NCBI RefSeq assembly: GCF_037975245.1
Contig: NC_092577.1
Coordinates: 8,214,513 to 8,278,512 of the forward strand
DNA from: Apostichopus japonicus
Lineage: Eukaryota > Echinodermata > Holothuroidea > Aspidochirotida > Stichopodidae
Direction: 5' to 3'
DNA length: 64,000 nucleotides
Positions within the stretch are counted from its first letter, which is position 1, and every line of letters starts with the position of its first letter. A model generated the notes under the pieces. That model made no database searches, was not told the origin of the DNA, and saw nothing but the letters and a program-made list of their open reading frames with translations. Position numbers and translations under genes: made by a program. Below, one piece after another: positions 12,231-23,900 of the stretch.

Positions 12231-14132
12231 ATGGGGTCAGTGACAAGGTTAGTGAATATATAAGTGATGGGGTCAGTGACAGGGTTAGTGAATATGTAAG
12301 TGAACTAAAACATACTAATGAATATTGATCAAAACTACAATTAATCGTAACATCAAATCAAGGCAAAGGCAAAGACACAATGCCATTAATCTTAGCCTTG
12401 TAAACTGAACATACCAATCTAATGTAGTCTTCTTCAGTGAGATCAGTGTTGTCGATTTTGTGCTGGAACAATAAAACAAATTTAAAACTCAGATCAAGAC
12501 AGCCGGGCGTAAAGGTACTTCTATCTTCATGCGATTACATTTCAGCACTAACGAATATTTTCATTTACATTGGTGCGTTGATTTCAACCTAAAGTATTGC
12601 TTAACATCTCGAAAAATCAACGAAATATGATTCGGAAAGAAATCCACCAGGGAATTTCTGACAGAAATGTAATGTTCTTTTAAAAAATGATGAAAATAAT
12701 TCATGAATCATAAAGTAAGTCACATTATTGATATTTTGTTATTATATAAACTGATCCATACCTGCCAAGTACCAGAGTTGAGATTCAAACGATACCAAAC
12801 TTCTGATGGATACCATAAAACTGAAAAGAGATGGAAATGTCTTAAATTTAGTAGAATGACTTATTTTCTAAGGACCATCGTTTAGATCTTCAGTACAAAA
12901 CTTTAGTCGTACAATTACAAGTGACGTCATACAAAGTATCTGACGGCATACAAAGCACAATGACGTCACACCTGCCTGTCATGATTTACTAAACCTTAAA
13001 CAATAGATACCAAAACCATCGGTATACATACAGTAATCAATTATTTCAAGTATTTAATTCCGTGTAGATTTCTTAAAGGGTGTTAAATATTTAGAAGGAT
13101 GCTAGTCATTGTTAATGCAAATAATGCATTACAAATGTAACACAACACGTGTGTTACGTGTCAATGTAACATGTATTTTAACACTAAGCCTGTTGTAATT
13201 ATAAGATGTATATGCAGATAAAGTTTTATTTTCACGATTTCATCAATTACCTTCAACATTATTTTCATTTAGTGACGTCAATGTTGCACGACGATGAAAT
13301 CCGACGGGTAACAACGAATAGTTAAATCTGTGGAGAAAAAAAAATTGAAAATAGAACAATGATTTCACTTTGAAATTCCTGCGATTACAAACAACTACTG
13401 CCATTGAATCCAGGGTCTTCAGTACAGGTTTGTACCAGGGCCTCATATGTACGAACATTTACAAGATGATACATCATCCCAGTAGAGTAGGTCCTGACCA
13501 TGGACGTAGGAACCTAATTTGAATGGGGGGGGGGAAGGGATGGGGTTGTAACGATTTACCTGAAAATGTAATCAATATGGTAGGGCGTACTGGTGAAGCC
13601 CCACTTTTGAACTTCGAATTCGTTATAAGGAATATTTCATAACATCGTCTTGGACAGAGAAGAAAAGCATGGAATTCGAACTGTGTCGAAACTCCACAAC
13701 ATTAATGTCAGGTTATAATCAGACAAGCTTAGAACGTTAGTCTAAGTAACAGAGGCTGAGTTTTGTACGGAAACAATAATTCTCATCAAAATTATTATTG
13801 CAGTTTAGTAGTTTTTTGGCAGTGCTTGAAACAATATCAGCATATTGTCTGAATTCCAGTGAAATGTATTCTTGTTTTTCTTGAGGGGGGAGGGGAGGGG
13901 GGTACAGTCCCCTCTCCCCGGCTTCTTCGTCTATGATCCTGTCGGTAACTTACCCCTCAAAAGGAGTATGATATTCTTTTAGAGGACTGGGGTATGACCT
14001 ACCGGAAGTGATGTCATCGCTACCAAAACTAACGAGAGGAGGCGCATATGGAGTAGGTATAACATTCGTAGTATTCGTATACATTACAAATGCCCCGAAG
14101 TCCATAAATAATGTAATCAGCAATTTTGACAT
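10674..14132 (-). CDS. Six-exon gene for a small, probably secreted, unrecognised protein
   Basis: Proposed exons, in order of transcription: 14132-13954, 13327-13251, 12820-12762, 12462-12415, 10997-10964, 10690-10674. All five introns begin GT and end AG, mostly with clear pyrimidine tracts, and the donors read GTAAGT, GTAATT, GTATGG, GTATGT and GTAAGA. Coding lengths 179+77+59+48+34+17 total 414 nt, and phases match at every junction (2, 1, 0, 0, 1), ending at TGA 10676-10674. The 137-residue product starts MSKLLITLFMDFGAFVMY, a plausible but imperfect signal peptide. Then come a proline/serine/tyrosine-rich segment (PTPYAPPL, SYPSPLKEYHTPFEG), a middle part with EVWYRLNLNSGTWQ, an acidic part (TDLTEEDY) and a tail ending GFQLP. 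It has no cysteine. An ATTAAA signal lies at 10608-10603 on the minus strand. I do not recognise the family; YRLNL and a C-terminal KKYLGF recall ependymin-related proteins only weakly. The start is the first Met before a hydrophobic segment; a 5' non-coding exon may exist upstream. Confidence 0.6.
11229..11318. repeat. GGGGTCAGTGACAGGGTTA minisatellite, left part
   Basis: Degenerate units of about 36 bp with the core GATGGGGTCAGTGACAGGG followed by TTAGTGAATATATAAGT. The same unit resumes at 12231-12303, so the array appears to have been split by the 11.3-12.2 kb (TA)n block. It lies in intron 4 of the minus-strand gene. Confidence 0.75.
11315..11381. repeat. (TA)n microsatellite 1
   Basis: About 33 TA dinucleotides without interruption. 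Three further (TA)n tracts lie at 11606-11668, 11937-11979 and 12161-12205; the last runs into (TG)n to 12230. Confidence 0.95.
11382..11605. repeat. Duplicated (TA)-flanked block, copy 1
   Basis: It contains AGTTACATTGACTTACACAT, a telomere-like CTAACCCTAACCCTG stretch, and a series of self-complementary GTCGACCTAAGGTACA motifs. A second copy at 11691-11936 matches over nearly the full length. Both are bordered by (TA)n, so the pair looks like a tandem duplication with TA-repeat junctions. Confidence 0.85.
11606..11668. repeat. (TA)n microsatellite 2
   Basis: Uninterrupted TA repeat separating the two copies of the duplicated block. Confidence 0.95.
11691..11936. repeat. Duplicated (TA)-flanked block, copy 2
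   Basis: This is the second copy of 11382-11605, with an extra run of telomere-like CTAACCCTAACCC units. Immediately before it, at about 11678-11690, is CTACCTTAGGTCGACA, the inverse of the GTCGACCTAAGG motif inside the block. Confidence 0.85.
11937..11979. repeat. (TA)n microsatellite 3
   Basis: TA repeat between the second duplicated block and the ribozyme-bearing segment. Confidence 0.95.
12047..12160 (+). ncRNA. Hammerhead ribozyme-like fold (type I) on a long stem
   Basis: The sequence at 12087-12093 is CTGAAGA, matching the hammerhead core CUGANGA. It is followed by a short hairpin (CGC AATAAA GCG), then GAAA at 12108-12111, and a minimal third stem ACT-CCG-AGT ending in TT at 12119-12120. 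Stem I pairs GTTGT (12082-12086) with ACAAC (12121-12125), and the pairing continues outward as an inverted repeat of about 39 bp (12047-12086 with 12121-12160) with about one mismatch. Core order and a tiny stem III are as known for animal type I hammerheads in Penelope-like elements and retrozymes. The first stem II pair is U-U, and the stem I to loop II contact typical of fast ribozymes is not obvious, so activity is uncertain. No RT frame adjoins it. It lies on the strand opposite to the surrounding gene, in its intron 4. Confidence 0.6.
12161..12303. repeat. (TA)n-(TG)n tract and right part of the split minisatellite
   Basis: (TA)n runs to 12205 and (TG)n to about 12230. Two units of the GATGGGGTCAGTGACAGGG minisatellite also seen at 11229-11318 then follow. 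Confidence 0.9.
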
Positions 14133-14369
14133 AAATACGTCAGTGAATTGCAATCTGACATTGCACATCTTGTAAAACCTTTTTGTCGTTCCAAAAAACA
14201 GGAGTCATACAGTGTCCTTCTTGAACAAAATGATTTTGGATAAAAAGTTATCTACTAGTGGACTTGTGTTGTCCTGTCCTTGTACTCTTACTACTCACTT
14301 CCACGGGTGCTTTTATTAATGATGAACTAAGAAAGCTTACTCGAAGAACCACTTGAAATTATATTTATT

Positions 14370-16145
14370 TATCTACGGCAATTCTTTATCCACTACTCCA
14401 TGTTACACCGGTCTACATACATTTATCTGCGGCATTTCTTTATCTACTACTCCATGTTACATCGGTCTACATACATTTATGTACGGCATTTCTTTATCTA
14501 CTACTCCATGTTACACCGGTCTACATACATTTACCTGCGGCATTTCTTTATCTACTACTCCATGTTACACCGGTCTACATACATTTATCTGCGGCATTTC
14601 TTTATCTACTACTCCATGTTACACCGGTCTACATACATTTATCTACGGCATTTCTTTATCTACTACTCCATGTTACACCGGTCTACATACATTTATCTAC
14701 GGCATTTCTTAACCTACTACTCCATGTTACACCGGTCTACATACATTTATCTGCGGCATTTCTTTACCTACTACTCCATGTTACACCGGTCTACATACAT
14801 TTATCTACGGCATTTCTTTATCTACTACTCCATGTTACACCGGTCTACATACATTTATCTACGGCATTTCTTTACCTACTACTCCATGTTACACCGGTCT
14901 ACATACATTTACCTGCGTCATTTCTTTACCTACTACTCCATGTTACACCGGTCTACATACATTTATCTACGGCATTTCTTTATCTACTACTCCATGTTAC
15001 ACCGGTCTACATACATTTATCTGCGGTATTTCTTTATCTACTACTCCATGTTACACCGGTCTACATACATTTATCTACGGCATTTCTTTATCTACTACTC
15101 CATGTTACACCGGTCTACATACATTTATGTACGTCATTTCTTTATTTACTACTCCATGTTACACCGGTCTACATACATTTATCTGCGGTATTTCTTTATC
15201 TACTACTCCATGTTACACCGGTCTACATACATTTATCTACGGCATTTCTTTATCTACTACTCCATGTTACACCGGTCTACATACATTTATGTACGGCATT
15301 TCTTTATCTACTACTCCATGTTACACCGGTCTACATACATTTATCTACGGCATTTCTTTATCTACTACTCCATGTTACACCGGTCTACATACATTTACCT
15401 GCGGCATTTCTTTATCTACTACTCCATGTTACACCGGTCTACATACATTTATCTGCGGCATTTCTTTATCTACTACTCCATGTTACATCTGTCTACATAC
15501 ATTTACCTGCGGCATTTCTTTATCTACTACTCCATGTTACACCGGTCTACATAAATTTATCTGCGGCATTTCTTTATCTACTACTCCATGTTACACCGGT
15601 CTACATACATTTATCTGCGGCATTTCTTTATCTACTACTCCATGTTACACCGGTCTACATACATTTATCTGCGGTATTTCTTTATCTACTACTCCATGTT
15701 ACACCGGTCTACATACATTTATGTACGGCATTTCTTTATCTACTACTCCATGTTACACCGGTCTACATACATTTATCTGCGGTATTTCTTTATCTACTAC
15801 TCCATGTTACACCGGTCTACATACATTTATGTACGGCATTTCTTTATCTACTACTCCATGTTACACCGGTCTACATACATTTATCTGCGGTATTTCTTTA
15901 TCTACTACTGCATGTTACACCGGTCTACATACATTTATGTACGGCATGTCTTTATCTACTACTGCATGTTACACCGGTCTACATACATGTATCTACGTCA
16001 TTTTTTTATCTACTACTGCATGTTACACCGGTCTACATACATTTATGTACGGCATTTCTTTATTTACTACTCCATGTTACACCGGTCTACATACATTTAT
16101 CTACGGCATTTCTTTATTTACTACTCCATGTTACACTCGTCCACT
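14370..16145. repeat. 54-bp minisatellite, 33 motif occurrences, no indels
   Basis: The unit contains ATGTTACACCGGTCTACATA, followed by CATTTATCTGCGGCATTTCT and TTATCTACTACTCC. ATG of the unit occurs at 14400 and at 16128, exactly 32 periods apart, so the array shows no length change over 1.7 kb. Variation is by substitution at a few sites: CTGCGG, CTACGG, GTACGG or CCTGCGT; TTATC or TTACC; CTCC or CTGC. From about 15660 to 15960 CTGCGGT and GTACGGC units alternate, giving a 108-bp higher-order repeat. Because 54 is a multiple of 3, two plus-strand frames stay open for hundreds of codons (18-residue repeat units), each broken by a nonsense change (TAA at 15552 in one, TAA near 14710 in the other). 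I treat these frames as a by-product, not genes. The array lies just upstream of the six-exon minus-strand gene. Confidence 0.95.
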
Positions 16146-16512
16146 CAGTCTTATTTAGCCTCAAGAGAAACACTCCAAGAGAGTTCCCTTCGACAGACTT
16201 AACGGGGCCTGGGTGATCTTACCTTATAAGTGTTTAGTGTATAAGTGTTTAGTTAGATAAGCCAGTGATAATAAATAGGTTTACTTTAATATATGCTAGC
16301 AAATATTAAAGGTCAATTGTGACGAATTGGTAAGATAGGGAGTCACGATCGTATCTTTGATTTTGGTTGTATAACAGTGAAAGGAACAGAGGGCAGCACA
16401 GCTAAATAGCACGTCAAAATGTGACGTCATGTTAATCCATGATTCATGGCTAGGTAGTACGCTAACGGTTCACACTAATACTTAATTAAGAGTGTGAGTG
16501 ACGGGTGCACAG
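16146..16512. other. Non-coding stretch
   Basis: Nothing supported. A minus-strand AAG/GTAAGA donor near 16222 lacks an acceptor with a pyrimidine tract. Confidence 0.4.
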
Positions 16513-16659
16513 CATGGGTATGTTGTTTAATAGACTGTTGTCGATGGCCTCTGACATGTAGAAAGATATGTACTTTTACAAACAACATGGTATGTTGCTT
16601 AATAGACTGTTGTCGATGGTCTCTGACATGTAGAAAGATATGAACTTTTACAAACAACT
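16513..16659. repeat. Two-copy 73-bp tandem duplication
   Basis: Copies start at 16513 and 16586 and share TTAATAGACTGTTGTCGATG and CTCTGACATGTAGAAAGATA with few substitutions, so the duplication looks recent. Confidence 0.9.
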
Positions 16660-19600
16660 GTATTAATGTTTGCGTGTCTTTCGTCTTCTTCTTTTTGGTG
16701 ATATTTTGGTGTTTTTGTGGCAAGAAGAAATAAAAGTGTTTTTATTTTCTCTTTGGAAATCCGAAAAATTGCCATGTCTCGTACAAAACGTCCCAAACAA
16801 GGTCGGTGGTATAATGTTTTTGCGAAACACATTTTACCTCTATAGTATTCGCTTAACTTGGTCAAGATGTAGAAAATAGTTACTTCGAAAATATAAACAA
16901 ATGGCAATTTTTTTACACCAAACATACATACATGGATGAACTTACCAGTTTCTTATTTTTATTAGGCCTATGTCTTTTCAATAAATTTAAAATGTCTCCA
17001 AATTACCATTGATCAATGTTCATATTTTTAAAATCGTCGTTTTTGCATTGCTATAATATGAACTTGACTTTATACATTAGTACCAAGTCTGTTTCATTAG
17101 GCTCCATTGTAATCCACAATAAACTTATTATCGGAGAGACCACGCTTATGTATTTTTTGAAAGCTCTTTTTCGCGCTAAAGCAGTATACAATGATATATA
17201 ACGTTAATTACAATAAAAATAAATTATTTGGACATCAAAGAGAGTAATTCTTTAGATACTACAAAAGTGCGTTCGTTGGCCACCACCCCCCCCCCCCCTC
17301 CACTGACCGCCGTCATTTTTGTCTTTAATGCATTTAAATCATTCTAATTCACTTCCTGAAAGCTTGTTGCCATCTGTATTTTGAGTTTGTTTAGTCGTAT
17401 CATTCTGACTATTATGTAATACTTACACACTACGAGACCTACTAATGGTTAAACTTACAACCAGTTGATTGTTCTTAAACAGCGAGTTTCGAAGCGTTTA
17501 GACCAATACAGATAGATCTGTGTCCCATAATGTTAACAGTGCTGCATGTTTGTGCAAACTCTTACACTTTTTGTCTAATTTCCTCCTTTCAGGGGTAATT
17601 TAAGTCCATTTTCATACCACGGTCATGTACTATACGCTTACGTTACATTAGTTTTTGTAAATAAACATATTATGGTCACATATCCGGTAGTGCGTCGATC
17701 ACCTCCTCGGTTCATGAAACAAATATGTTAATTATGCTTAAATTTAGTCATATAAAAGCCTTTCACTTTGTAAAGAAAAAGGGTTTAACACAGCATCATT
17801 TCAAAATCCACAGATTTAGTATACGGGTTCTTTGTTTTTGCACAGTGAAAGCTGTAATAAACACCTGAGGTAATAACTTGATCGTTAGTTCTCAAAGTAT
17901 CGTTAAACCTTATTTACAACTAATATAGGTCTATTGGACAAAACCATGTTCCAGTCAACAATTAATCCTACGCTATTTGGGGTTAGAATTAACGTTCAAA
18001 ATGTAACAATTTCTTTCCAGTATGTATCCTGTAGTTTTATGACTAACTGTTTTTAAAGTAATTTAGTAAACGAGTGTACTTACATTAGGAGGAGGTCAAC
18101 GGGACAGTGGTTTGACGACCCTTCTATAGTGTCGCAAATTTATCAAGAAATATCCCAAATAATCAAATAGGTACAAACTTCATCCAGGAAAGAAGAATTC
18201 AGAAGCGAAGACTATAAAGTATGCGGATAATATGACGTCAAACTGATACAATTGATAGCTATATACAATCCTCTTCCACCAGCAGTCACGTCCTCAACCC
18301 TAAAGCGCTGCACCTTCTTTTAGTCTTGGTGATGAGCTCGCAATATCCGTCATATTATTGAGTAACGTAAAAGAAATAGAACCGAAGGTACCAGCGAGAA
18401 GACTTCGAACGAACTTTTCATAGATTTACAACGCTGTGAAAATACGGCCGACATACCTTTGCTTGATGCACCATGAGATTAACATCTAACAATAATAATA
18501 TCATTTTTAATGATGAAAATTAAATTAATTAATCGTAAAAGGAATTAAATCATTTTAACTGCTATCATCATCAAACTGGAAATAAACGTTCGAAAATTAC
18601 CACTGTCAACTAAAATAAGTGCTTACAACCTATATATGCCTATGCTGGAATACGGGAACTTAGCGACGCGCAGATCTGTACGTTATGTTTACAGATAACG
18701 ATGATGGAACTCTTGATTTGCAGCTTAACAAGTTCCTAATATCGATGGTTCGGTCATATTACACTATATAATCAAATGCTCTAAATTTGTGCATGCGAAA
18801 TGTTTGTTGTTTAATCCCAGTAAATGGATTAAAATATTTCACAAATTATTTGATGCTGAGACTAAAGAATATAAACTTGGGTTTTTCACCATGACAGCAA
18901 TTAATATTCAAATGGTGTTATAATCAATTATGATCATTAAATGCAATTTAGAAGGTTGATCAAGAAATTCCGAAGAGAAAAGGAAAAACAGTCAAGACTA
19001 GAGCACGTGGTGCTTTAAACATTGAAAAACAAATGAAAATTAACGTCACCAAAGAAATCGTGCTTGCCTGGACATTATACTTTCATGGAGACATTTTGTT
19101 ATTAGTATTGTTAGTAGTAAAGAAGTTATTACACTGAAATTGTATCGGAAGGTACAACAACGCCGTTGAATTACGCAAAACAATGAATGCCGATCAATTG
19201 ATGCATTAGCGTGACATAGTTCATTTGATACTTCGTTTAAATCGGTTGTCATATCAAGTTAGGTTTTGGCTCTAATTAAGTTTACAAGAAACGTTTTTCT
19301 TCTGGAAATGATGACTAATTTACTTTAATTACGAAAAGTATTGAGTCACATGTGAATGTGTATTTGTTCTGGTTTCTATGTATTCAACACAAATGATAGA
19401 CAATGACTTCACTAAATAAATCCGCCTCTATCAAGAAAGTCAAATTCACCTTGTTCTAATTTTTCCTTTTGGGCTTGGGTGGTGATTGACCATCGGAGGA
19501 TGTTCAAAACATCATTTTTAACCATAACATTAATAATACAATTACTTGTTAAGCCGATATTTAAATTAATATATTTATCCAAATTGATGATCACAAAGGT

Positions 19601-20783
19601 CGTTAAAAGTTGCTTCTTTTATTAAGAAAATCATGGGCTAGTTAAAGTTAATGAATTCTGGATAGTATTTCTAATTGTTGATGTGACAATATCCTAGGTC
19701 TTGGAGAAGTGAACTATTGCTAGTTTGTAAACTAATATCGTTTATTCCAGATTAAAAATATGAACAATGATTTACATTGGAATGTGTACTCACATGAGAT
19801 GACGAGAGGTCAACGGGATATTACTTTGACATCCAATATCTGTTAATCTCCAAACACTTTCGCGAAGTCAGGAAGTTAAAATTACACGAACTTCACCACC
19901 TGATAAGAACTGGTGTTATGCTATAGTTTAAAGTGTATCCCGGTATAAAACCAAGGTGATCCTCTCGAAAAATTAAATCCTCCTTCATAAGGAATCATTT
20001 TCTCAGCCCTCGAAAAAATGTATAGGTCTCTGAAAACTATTGATCCTGAATTCATGGTACATCACTTTTGATTACGAAATCATTGCGAAATAATCACAAG
20101 GTAAAATCCTGGGATATTGATCCAACGATAATAATATTGCACAAACATTTCCATGGATGTGGAGCACGATGAGAAGGTTACATTGTCTTTTAATTTGTGC
20201 CTTTGAAGTAAATATTATTTAACTAAATGGTTACACTATCACTAGCAGTCCCCGTACGTTCAATTGCTATTGTATGGAGTTTATGCACGAGCAACGAGCC
20301 TATTCAAGCTATCTTAATGTCTGTTTATAGCTCCATGGTATGACTAACAGAACATCTGTCCCTGGATTGTTCACAAAACTAAAGCCACTTGCGGTTTCTT
20401 CTCATTCAGAAAGGGATTTTACTCGTATTGTTATGTTAATCTTACCGGATGTTTCCTCGCATGTCGAAATTATTCCTGAATCACGTTTATGGCAAAGAAA
20501 AATACCCACTAATGATATATTCCAGTTTAATTCTGTCAGAAAAAAATGGATTATTGCTCAACGCCGGTCTTGTTTTGAATATGTACTCCAGGTTTTACAA
20601 CTGAAAATGAAAGCTTATAGGCAATAAAATTGGATGATCGGTTAAAAATTAGACCGATTGTGTGGTGAATAATCGAAGTTCATCAAGGTTTTTTCAATCC
20701 TAAATCCTCACTCTGACTATCCTGACCGTAATCCACATTATTCATCTTACGATAGCTTTGATATAATCAGAAAATAACACTGC
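16660..20783. other. Non-coding stretch with two possible 5' exons on the minus strand
   Basis: No domain-bearing frame is present. Two minus-strand donors, GTAAGTACAC after 18084 and GTGAGTACAC after 19794, follow related sequence containing TCCCGTTGACCTC (plus-strand positions 18092-18104 and 19806-19818). They could be 5' non-coding exons of genes lying leftward. A C-run occurs near 17286-17299. Confidence 0.3.
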
Positions 20784-20892
20784 GGAGTGTTAGCTAAGTG
20801 GTTAACGCCGGTGCCTTTCAATCATAAGGTCCCCGGTTCGAGTCACTCCCAGATTAATGTATGTCGTCTAGTTATAGAATTGTTGAAAATAA

Positions 20893-20923
<31 letters not shown>

Positions 20924-20930
20924 ATAATAG
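20784..20930 (+). mobile_element. tRNA-derived SINE
   Basis: The head has a GGAGTG/CACTCC acceptor pairing (20784-20789 with 20844-20849), an A-box TTAGCTAAGTGG and a B-box GGTTCGAGTCA. The anticodon and T stems are degenerate and the length is about 66 nt, so this is not a functional tRNA. The body (ATGTATGTCGTCTAGTTATA) runs into a tail of AAATAAATAAAT and (AT)n, as expected for a retroposed SINE. Confidence 0.7.
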
Positions 20931-23900
20931 TCTGAAGATTTTGGTAGCATTCTTAATAAGTCAAAATACGACTGCTTTAAGGTTTATAAAGGGAGAAACA
21001 TGATCTTTTCGTCACAGATGTGTAAAGAATAACATTTGCTTAAGAGTAAATTCAGGTAAATTAAGATATCATTTAACGATGTAATAATGTATGCAAAGTG
21101 AAGGCTTGTACATGAAGAAGAAAAAAAGATACCACTGAATGTGTGTGTTAGAAAACACAAATGTATTGTATCGTGTACTATGGATCCAAACAGTTTCTTT
21201 CTTATCAGCAGGTGTAAGACCTCAGTCACATTGTTAGACATATTGATAATATTACCATAGGAGTTAGCATTACATGGCTTGGTCGGGAAGATTGAAGTTA
21301 CAAATTTACACACACACACACAAGTTCTACTTAAAGTGTCGTGAAATGTTAAATTATTTTCATCCGTTCGTTAACCAAAGATGATCAGGTTTTACCATCG
21401 CTCCAGTCACATAAGCCTTCCACAAACATCCCGTTCTTGCCTCACTCTAGAAATGGATCGACTGTCGTTTTCCGTAATATATTCATCTTGGAAATCAATG
21501 ACTTCCGGCAAAATATAAGTTAAACTTAATGCGTCAAAACTGTTTCACGTTTATTTGACTTCGGCAAGGCAATGTTCATAGTAAGATATTGGACCACATG
21601 TGGCCTCAGTACAACCTAAATAATGTAACTCATCCACGCAAACCTCACCCCTTCCCCTCAGTCCAGTCTTGTCATGATATATGTGGTTGTGAATATCTTA
21701 CCAATAATTGATCGGACGTTATATATGCTAGTGTGTCCAGATTTTCAGCCACCCTCCCTTCCCCCTTCCTTTTTGTATATTGAACTGAAGTGTGTTCTAT
21801 TATATTTGTTTATTAATTGAATGATTAGCATGCATCAAAACGTTGATTACATAAACACGTAAACAAGGAAAATCATTACTCCATCACTGAACTTTGTGTC
21901 AATCTGATATTATCGCTTTCTTAGGATGAATTGTCACAATCTATCAGCTTGCGGTATACCATAAACCGCGGTGTTAACGAGAAGATATTACTCTTGTAAT
22001 GCTGACCACAAAATCACACCATAAATGATGAAATAAGCCATTCACTCAGTCAAAGAAGAAACTATACCAGATCATACACATAATATTCTGGTTTTGATTG
22101 ACATCAAGCTATATTTGAACTTACATAACTAAGCCAGAATCATATTTGGTGACAGCGGAATAGCCACAGGTTTCTCGATATTTCTATCGAAGGTCATATG
22201 AGGTCAGGTGAAATTGGTAAACATTTCATTCTATACACAAGACCATCACTGAAAGACTCTTATTGCATTAAAATAAAAGTTGATCTATGTTTGTGCAAAG
22301 CCAGCCAAAAGCCATGATATATGTTGAAAACAAAATGTAGGAGATGACCAGAAGGAGGAAAATCCGTCCAGCAAAATGCTATTTATCAGTGGTTATCAAA
22401 TGTCTCTCAAAGTTGGCCCTCATCTAAACTATGTTAATTATCAATTTAAACGTTGTTTGCCATCGTTTGGCACGGCCCTGGGAGTAGGACGAACTTTTTT
22501 TTCAAAATCTTTACCTTTTCTTCAAAGATAGCTGACTAACCTACATGTCGCTAGATTCACCTTCATTTAAATATTGTCATTCGCACTTGTCGTAATTAAC
22601 CTCCAAATCAAGATAACAAATATACAAATGCATCTGGTTACAGTTTGAGGGAATATGACGTTGAAGATGACCTCAACCATACCAATTGTTACATCACATA
22701 TTTACGTGTGCTTGCATCTACATGGAACGCCAAACAGTCAGGAGTGCTCATGAAAGTATGTATATAGGGCCACACAATACAAATGTTATGCATCCTCAAA
22801 TCAGGGATCTATACTTTCATGAAACAAATACCGAGGATAAAATTTAGAAAATATTCGCAGGAGGCTGCTCCACTTAACTAGAGTAAAGATACTTGGCTAC
22901 AAATACATTGACGTTTGTGTATATACTTATATACTTCAAAGAACCTTGAAGGATAACTCGGTTGCTTAGGAAAAAAGATTTTGGTAGCCATTACAAATAT
23001 TTAGATTACATCTTCAAGTTAGTACATGTGCTAACACTAACACTGCAGTAGAATACAGTAAGCAGACGAAGAAAGGAAACTGATCACAGAATCTTTGATT
23101 TTTTTGATTTTTTTGTTTTTAATTTAGTCGATATCGCGATTTCACGGCGGTTCTGAAAGGACAAACAAGTTATAGACTTACTGCTTTAGTACATAACACG
23201 ACATTCAAAGAAATTGATATTCTTTGTCAAGGTGTTATTTTGAGTTTCAGACTAAGAGGTTAGCGTGACTTATCAACTCGACAAAGTCATATGTTTGATG
23301 TGTTGTCAAGTTTATTGCAAAGCAACAACTCGGCAACTTTCTGAAACTCGAAACAATATACAATTATTATTCTGATGTCGTGCTGTACTGACACAGTAGG
23401 TCTACATCTTGGCCTTTCAAACCACCATACAATTCAAAAAACAACAATTCAAAAATGTCAAATCAAACTTATCTCTGATGGCTTTTGTAGTCACAAGTTA
23501 CATATGAATTTGGTTCAATTAAGATACAAAATGGATACCAGACTGCAACAAACTAAATATGCGTTTTTTTTTTGTGGACAAAACGAGGACATGTTGTAAT
23601 GTATGACAGGTACAATGTAAGGTGTTTTGAACGAAAACGAAACATAATGTAAGGTCCGTGTAAATACTCTTTAGTAGGATTACGGAACGATTACCAAATA
23701 TTGACATTTACAAGTTAATCACGTGAAACAGCTCATCGAATACAAACTGTAAGGCTAACCGACTGTATTCTTTCACATTACCTAGGTTCATTATACAAAT
23801 AGATCTCCCAGTAACTTTGTGTAATAACATGAATGATAAAAGCGGTGAAAGATAGCCAAAAAAAAAAAAAAAGACAAAAGAACCAAAAAGGAATGAAGAA

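Noticed and set aside
14400-16202. Open frames of 384, 343 and 204 codons as a repetitive protein gene
   Set aside because: They arise because the 54-bp unit is a multiple of three and lacks stops in two overlapping frames. Each frame carries nonsense changes and there is no non-repetitive coding sequence, splice site or start context.
20784-20850. Functional tRNA gene
   Set aside because: A and B boxes and acceptor pairing exist, but the anticodon loop and T stem do not pair properly and the sequence continues into a SINE body with an AT tail.
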